Below, in pieces: positions 10,887-23,125 of a DNA stretch of 64,000 nt (position 1 is its first letter; each line of letters begins with the position of its first letter). The position numbers and the translations under genes are program-made. The stretch is from Anodontia alba (Eukaryota; Mollusca; Bivalvia; Lucinida; Lucinidae): NCBI GenBank assembly GCA_964016985.1, contig OZ024830.1, forward strand, positions 15,900,419-15,964,418, given 5' to 3'. Under the pieces are notes generated by a model. The model saw only the letters and a program-made list of their open reading frames with translations, did no database searches and was not told the origin of the DNA.

Positions 10887-11128
10887 GGCCCAGTTGTTCA
10901 AAACTAACGATGTCGTTAGTTAACGATTCGTTAAAATTTTAATTGAGTGATACGCAAATATGCTGAAATTTTTTGCTGAAAAAATGTGAGTAGCTTTTGC
11001 AGTGCAAAAGCTACTCACATTTTTTCAGCAAAAAATATCAGAATATTGTGTATTGAATCTGCTAAAACAGTTAACGAAATGACCCTTAACGAGCTCGTTA
11101 AGCTAACAACACTTTGAACAACTGGGCC
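10887..11128. mobile_element. F7 MITE, full-length
   Basis: CAG duplicated at 10884-10886 and 11129-11131; near-perfect arms. Confidence 0.9.

Positions 11129-11213
11129 CAGTATTTTAGCAAATAACACCCCAGTATTACATTACATGCAAAGATATCTTCAACTACCATTACAATGATT
11201 TCCCCTTTGTTAC

Positions 11214-11427
11214 TTAACTTTTGTCCTGCTGAATAAATTAAGAAGCCACACCCTTTTCAAATTTTCAGCCAATCAGATTACTTGATCCAGATGGTTGATA
11301 TAAACTCACATACTGAATGGCAAACAGTGCAGATCCAGATCAGTTGGCTTCTTCAGAAGTCAACTGATCTGGATCTACACTGTTTGCAAAGGCAGGGTAT
11401 ATCCGGGTTCAGCAGGACAAGGGTTAA
11214..11427. mobile_element. F1 MITE, full-length
   Basis: TTAA borders, complete hairpin, in reverse orientation relative to 2525. Confidence 0.88.

Positions 11428-12052
11428 TTTTGTTTCAAATACCATACATCACAACAAGTATGTGCTTATGTAGCTGCAACAGATATGTAACAGCAAAGTC
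11501 TATAATAATTTGCTTTCTGAAGCATGCAAATTTCAGATGCATAACTGTGGTAATATGCACTGTCATTATTGATGTAAAAAACATTTACCATATTAACTGT
11601 TGTGACATTTTGTGGTTTGGTGAACAAGTGACAAATCTCCAGTCATTCATTCTTGCTAAAACTTTTTTTCTTAACTTAATTTAATAAATTTATATTGTAA
11701 AGCTATCCAAAATTTACTTTTATTAAACGAATATGTATATTTTTTGGTCAACTGGAGAGGGAACTGTTCCTGGTGACATTTAATCAGCCAGAGTGACCTT
11801 GAAGTCTAGGTCACAGACTTAGCAGTTTTCATATGATGGGTATAAGCACGTTCTGGTGAACTGCAGTGTATTATGACAGGTCTAGTTTAATCTAAAATTT
11901 TGCAATTTACATTTATCTAATACTTTAAGTTTTATTTATGAAAGAAATATAATCATGTAATGAACTTTTATTTAACATTGTACATGCAGGCTCAATACAA
12001 ACTGATGTAAAAATAATGCAACCCAGAGCTGTTATGAAATACAGAGATTATA

Positions 12053-12252
12053 TTAACCCTGATTGTGCTGAGCCCGGATATGCCCTGTCTTTGCAAACAG
12101 TGTAGAGCCAGATCAGTTGGCTTCTGAAGAAGCCAACTGATCTGGATCTACACTGCTTGTCTTTTAGTATATGAATTTGTATCAGCAATCGGATTAGCTG
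12201 ACAATTACAAGTGTGTGTGGCATCTTAAATTATTCAGCATGACAAGGGTTAA
12053..12252. mobile_element. F1 MITE, full-length
   Basis: TTAA borders; small deletion after the hairpin. Confidence 0.88.

Positions 12253-12640
12253 AGAGAGACAGTAATTAAAAATATTTTAAGTAGAACATGATCTTCAAAG
12301 CACATTCTTATTTCCAAAAGGTTTAGGGTTTGGGGATACAGGTACATATATGGTTTTGGGTTCATTTATTCCCTTTGTTTCTATTTATGTATACTTTCAG
12401 GAATTTTGTGCATTTCTGTTCATGCATATATATAGCTTCTTTGTATGCCAGCATATATTCTATTATAGTAACTTACAGTAGTATGTAGTTAACCAATTTT
12501 TTTTTTCATTTTAGCAATAATAATGTTCTGTAAACCCAGGAAGTTTGTGGGCTATTTAGTTTTACAGGCAGACCATACCCATAACTGGAAATAAGATCAT
12601 GAAAAAACCTACATAAAGCATCCAGACACACAATCTAGAG

Positions 12641-12917
12641 GAGGGGTGGTTGGGTGAGGCAAAGGTGTCGTGTAGCTTACTTCACTGGGGTGTCCAACTG
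12701 AAATTGGCTTACAGTTGTCAAGGCCTGCTGTCCTTGCAGCAGGTAAGGATAGAGGGGGGGGGGGATATTTTTGTTTCTTCTGTTTCTTCACTTTCATTCA
12801 TTTTCCACTTAAATTTCCCCTGTCCCTCTCTACTGTCTCTTCAAGGTCTCTTCTCCCTTTCTCTGGGAGACAGCAAATAATGACCCACAAAGGTTGACAT
12901 GTCGTTTAAACCTAACA
12641..12917 (+). mobile_element. SINE2 copy
   Basis: 14-bp duplication CACACAATCTAGAG at 12627-12640 and 12918-12931 proves retroposition. Unit has a TCTTCTGTTTCTTCACTTTC pyrimidine zone and ends near TGTCGTTTAAACC. Confidence 0.9.

Positions 12918-13079
12918 CACACAATCTAGAGACACACGATCTAGAATTTGATAAAACAGAGTCTCCGATTATCATTCTTTTGTGTGTTCTTTGTTTCCAA
13001 AGCAGTCTTTCAGATTTTTTTATATATAGATTATATACCTAGGTCTAGATAGAGTTCTTTTTTTTTTTTCACTCAAAAA

Positions 13080-13230
13080 ACATTGGAATATTTTCTCATT
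13101 TCTGCATGAAAACATAATTATATAATGGGTATTCATTAGAAGTGTCTGAGACACTTCTATTGAATAACCACAACATATGTTTTCATGGCAAAATATGAAA
13201 AATATTTATTTAAAGACCCTCTTATCTTTA
13080..13230. mobile_element. F6 MITE
   Basis: Hairpin around GAAGTGTCTGAGACACTTC; right end TCTTATCTTTAGCTAT. Confidence 0.8.

Positions 13231-13348
13231 GCTATTACATACCTGCTGGTAAGGTGCTTTTTAAAGCAAAATGGATTGATATATTCCAAGAAAATGTATC
13301 ATGTGGTGTGAGTACTGTGGCACTGTGGCACTTCTATGAGAACTATAT

Positions 13349-13540
13349 TTACCCCAAAAGTTTGGACACTATCCTAATTCCATATTTGTTTAAAATGTGA
13401 ACAAGTCCATATTTACCACTTGTTGTGTCTGAAAGACTCTTGGATGTTTAACAAACAGTGTAGACACTGATTGTATGTCACATTCTGTGGCATCGGATCT
13501 GGGTTTCCAGTGTTTACTCAGGCCTGCCTGTTAGATCAAA
13349..13540. mobile_element. F3 MITE beside F8
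   Basis: Left end TTTACCCCAAAAGTTTGGAC; F8 begins at its right end. Confidence 0.72.

Positions 13541-13542
13541 TA

Positions 13543-14053
13543 CAGTCGACTCCCGTTATCTCGAATTCCAAGGGATTCACTGAAACACTTCGAGATATCC
13601 GTACTTCAACATATCAGAGTTGAGAGAGTGAGGAAAACAATAAATTGAACCATCACATTTAACAAATGAATATGTAATTTGACTCCTGAAGTTAGATACA
13701 GTAGAACCTCGATAATTCACTCCAATAATTCAAAATTCTCAATAATTCAAAATCATTTTGAAGTCCCGACTTAAATATTTATATGCATTTTAACCCTCAA
13801 TTATTCAAAGTCTCAATAATTCAAACAAAACTGTTTGGTCCCTTGGATTTTGAATTATCGAGGTTCCACTGTATATATATATATAAAATAATGTGAAAAG
13901 AGGAGAAATTGCTCCTGAGAAGCAATTTCTCCTCTTTTCCACATTATTTTGTTACCTGTTATCATAGTTTCATGTTAAAACAGGGACCAGATTTTCACTT
14001 CAAGATAAGCGGTAATTCGAAATAAGCGAGTTCGAGATAACGAGGTTCGACTG
13543..14053. 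mobile_element. F8 pogo/Tigger-like MITE with nested element
   Basis: Ends CAGTCGACTCCCGTTATCTC and inverse; TA at both sides; hairpin GAGGAGAAATTGCTCC. Interrupted by 13699-13871. Confidence 0.85.
13699..13871. mobile_element. 173-bp Tc1/mariner-type MITE
   Basis: CAGTAGAACCTCGATAATTC ends; TA at 13697-13698 and 13872-13873; CAATAATTCAAA repeats inside. Confidence 0.87.

Positions 14054-14137
14054 TATATGATACCTACGGTGTATTGAGAAATATGGAGAAATAAAGCATA
14101 TTTGTCTGGACAGCTCTCATATTTACAGCTATATGAT

Positions 14138-14355
14138 AGCCCTAGTCCTACTGAACCCGGATATGCCTTGCCTTTTGCAAACAGTGTAGATCCATATCAG
14201 TTGGCATCTGACCAAGCCAACTGATATGGATTTGCTCCGTTTGTCATTATGCATGTGAAAATGAAATCAATTAGCAACCTGGTTAAAGTAATTTGATTGG
14301 CTGAAAATTAGAAATGGGCATGACATTTTAATTTTATTCAGCAGGGCAAGGGATA
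14138..14355. mobile_element. F1 MITE, decayed
   Basis: TTAA sites mutated; hairpin reads GATCCATATCAGTTGGC, partly altered. Confidence 0.75.

Positions 14356-14391
14356 GGTTATCTCCTTTTGGAAATTTTACGTTTACAGTAT

Positions 14392-14578
14392 CCCATATTG
14401 ACTCTAAATATTGGTACACCTCAACACATTAATTACCATACTTGTCCTAAAATCTGAACATGTCCATTTCTTTGCCTTTTGATGAAAACTGCAATATGAA
14501 TGGCAAACAGTGTAGATCCTGATCAGATACCACTCTCTTTGACATCTGGTCTAGGTCTGCACTGTTTGCTCAGAACAG
14392..14578. mobile_element. F3 MITE
   Basis: Starts GACTCTAAATATTGGTACAC; hairpin present; right terminus merges with F2. Confidence 0.7.

Positions 14579-14579
14579 T

Positions 14580-14789
14580 AGGGTAAATCAACAATTGTCG
14601 TCTGCTTTGTTTTCTGCTGGTTATTTAAAAGTCATTGTTGCAAACAGTGTAGACCCAGATCAGACTGCTCCTCCATGCTGTTTGCCTTTTATGCAAAAAT
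14701 ATGTTTGAAAAGTTTGCAAGAAGATGCACCAGACGTTATAAACAGATGACATTTTCAGATGTAGTTTTTCTTGGCATCTTAAGGGTTAA
14580..14789. mobile_element. F2 MITE, decayed, adjoining F3
   Basis: Right end AAGGGTTAA present, hairpin partly deleted. Confidence 0.7.

Positions 14790-15284
14790 AATTATACAGG
14801 CCGGAGATTAAAATATTAAAGCAGGATACTACTGTTGATTCTTCATGAGATTGCATCGGTTATTCAAGGAAATGCCTTTGGATGAAATAAAGGTTTTTTC
14901 CCTCTCATTTATTGGATTTAATTTCATCACTAGACTTGTTTGTCCTGTAGTTTCTATTGTGATAACTCTAGATTGGTTTGATTATCCTAGAAATTGAGGC
15001 AAATCATTGTAGTGACAAATACAAAATGCAATGACCTAGACTGGTCTAGTCATCTGCAGTCTGAGCAGCGACTTTGCAGTTAATGGGCAAAGTTCATCAA
15101 CTTTTTTGATGGATTATCTGCCCACCACAGGATAGTGCTAGGGTAATATTGTTTTATGTTTTTATTTCCTTATAATTTATTTAAATCACCATACCTCTGT
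15201 CAATGTAGGACAAGGAAAAAGTAAACTTTTTGATAATTTTCAAGCCTGCCATGTATGCAATGGCGGTACCATTTACACACCGTA

Positions 15285-15375
15285 TTGTATTTGGATAGAC
15301 AAGCCAATTATATAAACAGTATAGACCAGATCAGATGGTACATTCTGCAGCTGTTTGCCTCTCATCCAGGCTGGT
15285..15375. mobile_element. F3 fragment
   Basis: TTGGATAGACAAGCC plus one partial hairpin (ACAGTATAGACCAGATCAGA). Confidence 0.5.

Positions 15376-15518
15376 GTCCATCTTGGCCAGCCTTCCAGCC
15401 ATTGGGTAGTTTTCTTTTCACATAATTATAACATTCATTTTTGATCGGCCAAGTAAGGTATGAAGGCATCTTCACATATCAGGGGTTAACTCTTGACATG
15501 CTGAATTAATAGGGAGTA

Positions 15519-16866
15519 CGAGGGTCCTGCAAAAAGTTTTGTCACTGGGTTCGGATTACTTCAGTGCTACGTTTTATCAAACATATTTTTATTACAAACC
15601 TTCAAAGTATTCCCCCCTTACTGAAACACATTTTTGTAACCTTTTTACCCAGTCGCGAAAAGCAGATAAATAGTCTTCTTTTGGTATCTGTTGGAGACAC
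15701 TGATAAATAGCACTGCCAAAAGAACTTCTAAATGTATACTTATTTCCAGAAAGCATTTTCTTAAGCCTTAGAAATAAAAAGAAGTCACAGGGACTCAGGT
15801 CAGGTGACTAAGGTAGATGGTTTAAAACTTTCACCTTTTCAGAAGCCAAAAAAGACTTAACAACTGCACACTTCTGAGAGGAGGTGTTGTCATGTTAAAG
15901 GTGGACTCCTGACCATCCTTTGCTTGGTCGTTTCTTATTGTAAAACTCTTTCACTTTCTTCAGTACAGAATTCTTGTAGAATCGGACCAGTGACTATATG
16001 ACCAGATGGACAAGGCACTTGAACGACTGGCCCACTTGAATTAAAGAAAATTGCATACAACATCTTTTTCGAACTTATGGTTCTCTTGGCAATACATGGG
16101 CGTTTTTGATCTTTTCGCTTCCATTGCTTATTATCAGCCCTTCTTTGTGACTCAAACATGTGCACTCAGGTTTCATCATCTGTTAGCAAGTTGGAAATAA
16201 CCGGACTATTACAGCCTTTGTATGTTTTCAAAAGTTCCCGGGCACATTTAAGGCGTTGTGTCTTTTGCTCCTCAGTGAGCAAATGAGGTACCCACCTAGC
16301 ACAAACCTTTCTCAGGTCCAAACGCTTTTTCAGAATTGTTTGCACACTGCCGTCTGATATACCAGTACAACTAGCTATATCTTTGACAGAATATCGCGCA
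16401 TCCTGTTTGACCACAATCTCTACAGCAGCGATGATAGCCTTGGTAACAGAGGTTTTAGGCCTTCCAGGAGGGGTATCATCTTCAACAGAAAATTTTCCAG
16501 CTTTAAAACCTTTAACCCACCTAAAAACTGTGCACATTGAAATGGTCTGAGGCCATATATACCACACAATTTATTAAGTATCTGCTTTGAATCTATATTA
16601 AGCCTAATGCGGCATTTAATATAGCTACGAATTTCAGTCTTCTGGTCCATGTTCCAGTGTAACAAGTAAATTGGTCAGTGTATATGACTGCATCCACATG
16701 TATTTCAATTTGAAATAACTGGGTCAGTTGGAAAGCAATTTGCACGAAATAAATGGGTATCGTGAGCTATTCAACACACCATTCAGGTGCAGTGAAGCAT
16801 TTTAAAATATACCTGGGATAAAACTAAGGAAGTCTATTAGTGACAGAACTTTTTGCACGACCCTCG
15519..16866 (-). mobile_element. mariner element, inactive
   Basis: Terminal repeats CGAGGGTCCTGCAAAAAGTT (left) and its near inverse at the right (CGAGGGTCGTGCAAAAAGTT). A TA target is clear on the left (15517-15518); on the right it is degraded to TC. 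Total about 1348 bp, usual for mariner. Confidence 0.9.
15592..16650 (-). pseudogene. mariner transposase pseudogene
   Basis: Reads from an ATG at 16650 (MDQKTEIRSYIKCRIRLNID) to a TAA at 15592, about 350 codons, the normal mariner length. A frameshift lies near 16560. The helix-turn-helix part VFRWVKGFKAGKFSVEDDTP and the linker WVPHLLTEEQKTQRL are clear. The first catalytic Asp context DDETWVH has its Trp replaced by TGA at 16166-16168, and further stops and frameshifts follow before the D34D segment (SPDLSPCDFFLF). Non-functional. Confidence 0.9.

Positions 16867-16892
16867 TCATCTAAGTTTTGAAAATGAACATT

Positions 16893-17000
16893 GAAATTCT
16901 AATTTTTGGCCAGTGAGATTATTTTTATCCAGGTTGTTGATACAAATTCACATAATGCCAAGTAGTGTAGTTCCAGATCAGTTGGCTTCTGGACCAGGGT
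16893..17000. mobile_element. F1 fragment
   Basis: CTAATTTTTGGCCAGTGAGA to the first hairpin arm only. Confidence 0.55.

Positions 17001-17089
17001 TTAGCCCCATTGCACAGTCAGTTGTTGTGTCTGACCTGCATATTTAAATACTTGTTAACTCTGCATGCTGGGTAATTTTGCATGCTTTT

Positions 17090-18840
17090 TAGCTCACCTG
17101 AGCCAAAAGCCTTTGTCTCAGGATGAGCAAAGGGCCTTTGGCTCAGGATGAGCTATTGTGATCACTCTCTGTCCGTCGTCCGTCTGTCTGTCTGCCTGTC
17201 TGTCTGTCTGTCCGTCTGCCTGTTTGTCTGTCCATCTGTCCATTCACACCTTCGAATGACTTCTCCTCTGAAACCCCTGGGCCAAATTCCTTCAAACTTT
17301 ATGTGGAGCCTTGTGTTAAAGGGGAATTGAAAATATGTACAAATGGTCGTCATCCATAAATCAAGATGGCCGCCATGCCCATATATAGCTCCTATAGACT
17401 TATAATGGGGAAAACTTAAAAAATCTTCTTCTCCAAATCCATGGGGCCCACAGCTTATATATTTTGTTTGTAGCAATATTTATTAATCCCCTACATAAAT
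17501 TCTGCCAATCAAGCCCCTGGGGTCCAAACTGGCGATGCCCCAGGGGGTTGTGAACTCCCATAGACTTATAATGGGAAAAACTTAAAAAAAATCTTCTTCT
17601 GTGAAACCATGAGGCCCACAGCTTACATATTTATTATTATTAGCAATGTTTAGTGGTCCCCTACATAAATCCTGCAAATCAAGCCCCCGGGGCCCAAACT
17701 GGCTACGCCCCAGGGGTCATTAGCTCCCATAGACTTAAAATGGGAAAAACTTAAAAAGTCTTCATCTCTGAAAGCAGGAGGCCCACAGCTTACATATTTA
17801 GTATGTAGCAATTTTTAGTGGTCCCCTACATAAATCCTGCCCATCAAGCCATTGGGGCCCAAACTGGCCATGCCCCGGGGGTCATTAGCTCCCATAGACT
17901 TACAATGGGGAAAAAAAAATCTTCTCTGAAACCATGAGGCCCACAGCTTATATATTTAGTACATAACAATGTTTAGTGGTTCCATACATAAATCCTGCCA
18001 ATCAAGCCCCTGGGGTCCAAACTGGCCACACCACTGGTGTCATTAGCTCCCATAGACTTATAATTGGAAAAACTTAAAAAATCTTCTTTTCTGAAACCAT
18101 GAGGCCCACAGCTTATGTATTTAGTATGTAGCAATGCTTAGTGGTCCCCTACATAAATCCTGCCAATCAAGCCCCTGGTGTCTAAACTGGCCACGGCCTG
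18201 GGGGTCATTAGCTCCCATAGACTTGTAATGGGAAAAACTTAAAAAATCTTCTTCTCTGAAACCATGAGGCCCACAGCTTACATATTTATTATGTAGCAAT
18301 GTTTAGTGGTCCCCTACATAAATCCTGCCAATCAAGCCACTGGGGTCCAAACTGGCCATGCGCCAGGGGTCATTAGCTCCCATAGACTTATAATGGAAAA
18401 AACTTTTTCTCAGAAACCATGAGGCCCACAGCTCATATATTTAGTATGTGGCAATGTTTAGTGGTCCTCTACATAAATCCTGCCAACCATGTCCCTGGGG
18501 TCCAAACTGCCCCAGGGGTCATCTACTCCCACACACATAATGGGAAAAACTTAAAAGATTTCCTTCTCTGAAACCGTCAGGCCTACAGCTTATGCATTTA
18601 GTATGTAGCAATGTTTAGTGGTCCCCTACATAAATCCTGCCAGTCAAGCCCCTGGGGTTTAAACTGGTTTTACTTATGGCCTTGTGAAAATTTCAGCATT
18701 TTAACCTTGTAAGCAAGATATCTCAAAAACTAAGTCATTGCCTTGAAACTTGATGGGCTAATAGGGAATGATGAGTAAATGCCTTGATTAACTTACAGCA
18801 GTTAACTCAGGGGAGCATTATGGCCCATGGGCCTCTTGTT
17090..18840. 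repeat. Tandem array, about 166-bp units, about 8 copies
   Basis: AGCTCACCTGAGCC head, (GTCT)n at 17165-17225, then units marked by CCCATAGACTTATAATGGG, GAGGCCCACAGCTTA and CCCCTACATAAATCCTGCC. Confidence 0.88.

Positions 18841-18904
18841 TGTCATCTGTGGATTTTTTTTTTAAAATTAACTTTTTCAAAAAAAATCTTTAAGGAATAC
18901 CATC

Positions 18905-18984
18905 AGAGTGTCAAACAGTTTGGATCCAGATCAGGCCCGACATTTTGTCGGGCCTGATCTTGATCCAAACTGTTTGCCAAGAGT
18905..18984. repeat. Hairpin core without F1/F2/F3/F5 ends
   Basis: CAAACAGTTTGGATCCAGAT with loop CAGGCCCGACATTTTGTCGG and its inverse, next to a SINE2 fragment. Confidence 0.75.

Positions 18985-19140
18985 ATCAGCAGACGACAAA
19001 AGTGGCCACTAGCAGGGAGAGTGAACAGAGAGGATCTTTCATCTCCTCTACTATCTCTTCTACCTCTCTTCTCCCTTTCTCTGGAAGACGACACAAAATG
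19101 ACCCACAAGGGTTGATGTGTCGTTAAACCCCAACACACAC
18985..19140 (+). mobile_element. SINE2, 3' fragment
   Basis: From the CTCTTCTACCTCTCTTCTCC zone to TGTCGTTAAACCCCAACAC. Confidence 0.7.

Positions 19141-19215
19141 ATAAGTGTGAGTAGGTTAACTTACTGGATCAACATGATCTTAACAGTGATGACTGTGCTG
19201 TAAAACCCCAATTCC
19141..19215 (+). mobile_element. SINE1, short 3' fragment
   Basis: GATCAACATGATCTTAACAG to GCTGTAAAACCCCAA matches the SINE1 end, abutting a SINE2 fragment. Confidence 0.5.

Positions 19216-19238
19216 AAATGAACATTTAAAATCACCAT

Positions 19239-19340
19239 ACTTTTAAGAGTGGGTATCAGGTAAATATTTTTTCTTATTTCTGCACCAAAACATATTTTTA
19301 TGGGTACTCATTAGAAGTACCTCGCCGAGGCACTCATTGT
19239..19340. mobile_element. F6 MITE, left half
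   Basis: AAGAGTGGGTATCAGGTAAA and one hairpin arm to CTCGCCGAGG. Confidence 0.7.

Positions 19341-19423
19341 TCAAATTTTAGACTTGTTCAAATTTTAGAATGTTCAAAATTTAGAGAATTGTTCAAATTT
19401 TAGAATAGGTACCTGATGAGTAT

Positions 19424-19724
19424 CGGTGGCTCAGTTGGATGCGCCGTCCGACTGGAGACCAGGAGGTCGCGGGTTCAACCCCCGCCGAGGTCGGCAACAT
19501 TCTTTCGTGGAGATTGATCATGAAATATTTTCTACGGTCATTCTCTCCCTTCTGCTGATTCAAGAACGGCAGTTGTCAGATTCGGGCAAAAGAATGTGCA
19601 CAATACTGGTTAACCGCTTGGAGGACTAAGCCTGCCCAGTAAACATGTGGTTAGGTAAACTGACCGCGCCCGACATGACCCCATTGGGTTGACTGGGCTG
19701 TAAAACCTCAACACAAACAAACAA
19424..19724 (+). mobile_element. SINE1, full-length tRNA-derived SINE
   Basis: Head has A box TGGCTCAGTTGG and B box GGTTCAACCCC. The body ends in (ACAA)n. 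Flanked by a perfect 13-bp duplication ACCTGATGAGTAT (19411-19423, 19725-19737). Best-preserved copy, usable as the reference. Confidence 0.92.

Positions 19725-19797
19725 ACCTGATGAGTATGTACTGTCAGAGAACAATGATTCTATCTGACTGACTAAATAAGGAATTACATATCATCGC

Positions 19798-19988
19798 TTC
19801 AGAGATAAGGCACCTTTTCCAATCAAAAAATGTTGATATTTTTCTTATTTCTCCACTAAAAACATATGTTGTGGGTACTCATTAGAAGTGCCTCACTGAG
19901 GCACTTCTAACGAGTACCCACAACATATGTTTTTGTGGAGAAATAAGAAAAAAAAAAATCCTACCCTCTGTTATCTAGAGCTGTGACG
19798..19988. mobile_element. F6 MITE, full-length
   Basis: AGATAAGGCACCTTTTCC start, ATCTAGAGCTGTG end, perfect hairpin around GTGCCTCACTGAGGCAC. Confidence 0.88.

Positions 19989-20061
19989 TATTTTTGACAA
20001 GTTCTGGCAGACAGAGAGATGAGTCAGTCAGGGAAAAGTATGAATTATCTGTTGTAGTGCT

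Positions 20062-20261
20062 ACCTTATTTGCTCTAAGTTTTTGGAGAGACAGGCCAGAG
20101 CAAACCGTGTAGACCCATGTCAGATGCTGCAGGATGCGGCATCTGATCAGGGTCTACACAGTTTGCCATCCTTCCTGCAACTTTTTACAAGAAATGGTAG
20201 ACTTGTTGAAATTTCGGACAAGTACGGTAAGGAGTTAAGGTGTCTGAATACTAACCGTAAA
20062..20261. mobile_element. F3 MITE
   Basis: Complete hairpin with GATGCTGCAGGATGCGGCATC loop; right end GAATACTAACCGTAAAC. Confidence 0.8.

Positions 20262-20333
20262 CACAGTGTGTCACAGAAATCATTCACAAAATATATGAAG
20301 CTCATTTGGGAGCAGTAAAATTAATCATACTTC

Positions 20334-20560
20334 TAGATAAGAGTGGGAAGCAAATACATTTGTAAATATTTGTCTAATTTCTTATTTTCTTCACAAAACA
20401 TATGTTGTGGGTACTCATTAGAAGCACCTCATTCCCAAAACATATGTTGTGGAAGCACCTCATTGAGGTGCCTCTAATGAGTACCACAACATATGTTTTC
20501 ATGGAGAAATAAGAAAAATATCAATATATTTCCATGTGCAAACATTGAAATTGGTCATAG
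20334..20560. mobile_element. F6 MITE with duplicated arm
   Basis: CAAAACATATGTTGTGG occurs twice in the left arm. Confidence 0.8.

Positions 20561-20564
20561 TATC

Positions 20565-20760
20565 AGATAAGAGAGGGAATCAAGTAAATCTTTTTCTTAT
20601 TTCTCAATGAAAACATGTTGTAGGTTCTCATTGGAAGTGCCTCATTGAGGTGCTTCTAATGAGTACCCGCAGCATAATTATGTTTTCATTGAGAAATAAG
20701 AAAAATATCAATACTTTTTGGTTGATAAAAGTACCCGATCTGGGGCTATGGTCAAGGCTT
20565..20760. mobile_element. F6 MITE, full-length
   Basis: Hairpin around GTGCCTCATTGAGGTGC; ends CCGATCTGGGGCTATGG. Follows another F6 directly. Confidence 0.85.

Positions 20761-20824
20761 AGGCTAGTTGCACATCTCCACAGTAGGGGTAAGATCAGGA
20801 TCTTGTTCATTCATCAGGTACACC

Positions 20825-21022
20825 TTAACCCTTGTCCAGCTGAACCCTGATATATTCTGCCTTTGCAAACAGTGTAGATCCAGATCATTTGGCTTCTTCA
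20901 GATCTGCACTATTAGCTATTAAGTATGTGACTTTATATCAACAAGCTGGATCAAGTGATCTGATTGGCTAAAAATTAGAACTGGGCATGGCCCCTTCATT
21001 TATTCAACAGGACAAGGGTTAA
20825..21022. mobile_element. F1 MITE abutting F5
   Basis: TTAA borders. Its right TTAA (21019-21022) is also the left TTAA of the next F5 element. Confidence 0.85.

Positions 21023-21232
21023 CCCATTGTAGTCTGGAGACCTCTAAAGGTTATTGGCAAACAGTGCAGACCCAGATCAGGTGCAGCTGAATGCAGCATC
21101 TGATGAGGGTCTCCACTGTTTGCAAATTGTTCACCACTATCTAAATCATATAACCTGACATACCAAAACTTGAAATTAGAATCTTCCAATATTATATAAT
21201 GTGGGGGAGTTCATTCAGTCTAAATTGGTTAA
21019..21232. mobile_element. F5 MITE, full-length
   Basis: F5 ends are TTAA plus CCCATTGTAGTCTG; hairpin GCAAACAGTGCAGACCCAGA; right inner word AATCTTCCAATATTATATAA. 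Confidence 0.85.

Positions 21233-21317
21233 ATGCCTTGGCCAGACTGCTTAGTCTGTCCGGACTTTTCAGTTATTTAACAAAGAGCATATTTGTAGGT
21301 AAGATGTTTTTTTGTTG

Positions 21318-21440
21318 TTGTTTTTTTTCAAGCAAAAAGTGTTGATATTTTTCTTACTATTCCACAAAAACATGATGAGTGTGCATTGGAATGCCTAATT
21401 GAAGTGATTTCAGTGAATACCCACAACATGTTTTCATGGA
21318..21440. mobile_element. F6 MITE, decayed
   Basis: Hairpin diverged (GAATGCCTAATTGAAGTG). Confidence 0.65.

Positions 21441-21766
21441 GAAATGTAGAAAAACAGCAAATTTCTTTAAAACTTACTTGCCCTTATGGTGTCAATGTTT
21501 GATTTAGATACAAAAAAAAAATGAAGAAAAACTGAAGAAAATTCTTGAAATCTCACTCTCCCTTTACTCACAAATGCAAGTGGGCAAGTGTAATTTTACA
21601 TCCTTGAACAGTATTGCTTTCATTTCCTAGGAAACTTGCAGCAGATGCCAATCTAAATTTTCTTTATTGTTGAGGCTTGATATTTTATGTAAATCATCTG
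21701 CTAGTCACATGAAATCGCTAGTCTTATTTTCCCATGTAAAAAAAAAAAAAAAAATACATCTAAATC

Positions 21767-21888
21767 ATAGCTCCAGATAAGGTGCTTTTTCCAACCAAAA
21801 ATTAGTTAATACCCACAGCATACATTTCCATAAAAAAAAATAAATAAGAAAAATATTTTCCTGATACATGCTTTCATCTGGAGCTATG
21767..21888. mobile_element. F6 MITE, hairpin deleted
   Basis: Both ends clear (ATAGCTCCAGATAAGG and CATCTGGAGCTAT), flanked by TA or AT, but the centre is missing. Confidence 0.8.

Positions 21889-22232
21889 TAATTGGTGTCT
21901 GCAGTTATTGAAAAAAGTTCCATGTAAGACTTCCAAAATGGTGATAAAATGTGTGGGTGGTAGAGTGCTTTGTGATTTCCAGTCCAGGAGTGGAGTTACA
22001 CATATATATTTGTAAGACAGTCCTCTATACAGAAAAATCTCTTGTTTACTGCAATGGCAAATCTTGAGGTGGGATACAAAAGTTCCAAACATAAAATCAT
22101 CCAGTAGGACAATATTTTAGAAATGTGCTGTGTTAAAGATGCACCATCGAGGATTCAGGTTTCACTGGTATTGAGATTTAGGTTTTCCTTTTTGTTTTCT
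22201 CTGTAAAAATTAAAAAAGCAATATACATTGGG

Positions 22233-22409
22233 TACAACAGATGACTCTCTTTATCTCAAACACTGATAACTTAAACTCCTGCTTAAGTCAAACTAAATAA
22301 TATGCAATAATGGTTAATTAACTTTTCTGTATATTCCTAATGCTTCATATATATTGCTATCTCAAACCAAATATTCTGGTCCCTTGGAGTTTGAAATAAC
22401 AAGAGTCGA
22233..22409. mobile_element. Short F8-like element
   Basis: GATGACTCTCTTTATCTCAA and AATAACAAGAGTCGAC; no hairpin. Confidence 0.55.

Positions 22410-22484
22410 CCAAATCAGCACATGATAAGGTGCGTTTTCCAAGTCTGATCAAAAGTTACAGGTTGTGCTTTAGTCTAAATTATA

Positions 22485-22575
22485 TGATATGTCTGAGCAA
22501 ACAGTGGAGACCCTGATCAAACTGTTCCCAAGGGAACAGTTTGATCAGGGTCTGCACTATTTGCCATTCAGAATG
22485..22575. repeat. Hairpin core without F1/F2/F3/F5 ends
   Basis: GCAAACAGTGGAGACCCTGA with loop CTGTTCCCAAGGGAACAG and inverse ending TTTGCC. 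Confidence 0.75.

Positions 22576-22744
22576 TTTGTTTTGGACACACATTGTGTCC
22601 TCAATGAACTTGTAAAATATTTTAATCGCTATCATAAAAAGTTACTGTATTTTAATATTTAGTGTTATAATGGTATACAACATCTCAGCCTTGTAGAATT
22701 ATGCCATGAGCAGATTAGACCATGAGCAGATTTTATGCTTGTGC

Positions 22745-22862
22745 ACCATGGCAAGAGTGTAGACAATGATCAGACACTATGTTCTGTGATATCTGATCTG
22801 GGTCTACATTGTTAGCAAAGACCTATTTGTCTGAATGAAGTAAGATTTACAGTATCAGAATA
22745..22862. mobile_element. F3 partial copy
   Basis: Hairpin AGTGTAGACAATGATCAGAC ... GATCTGGGTCTACATTGTTAGC and right end. Confidence 0.6.

Positions 22863-23125
22863 TTTTAGGATATTTAGGGAATACAACATCTGAGTCTTGT
22901 AGAATAAAATAGGAGTAGACCTAGATCAGATTTTAATGCATATGACAGACTGAAATTGATCTATGCTGTTTGCCTACATGCCAAGATACAATTTTGTTTG
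23001 TTGTCTACAGAGCATAGAACTTGCTTATTGTATTTGAAATATAAATTTGAACTAGTTCTTGTGATATTGAATATTGGATGCAATGTACATGTAGATATAA
23101 TGCAGATATTGCAAGTATTCATAGC

Noticed and set aside
17148..17330. ORF rich in Ser-Val-Cys-Leu repeats
   Set aside because: Translation of a (GTCT)n microsatellite at the head of the 166-bp tandem array.
19424..19500. tRNA gene
   Set aside because: A and B boxes are present, but the sequence is the head of a 301-bp SINE with a target duplication and does not fold as a full tRNA.
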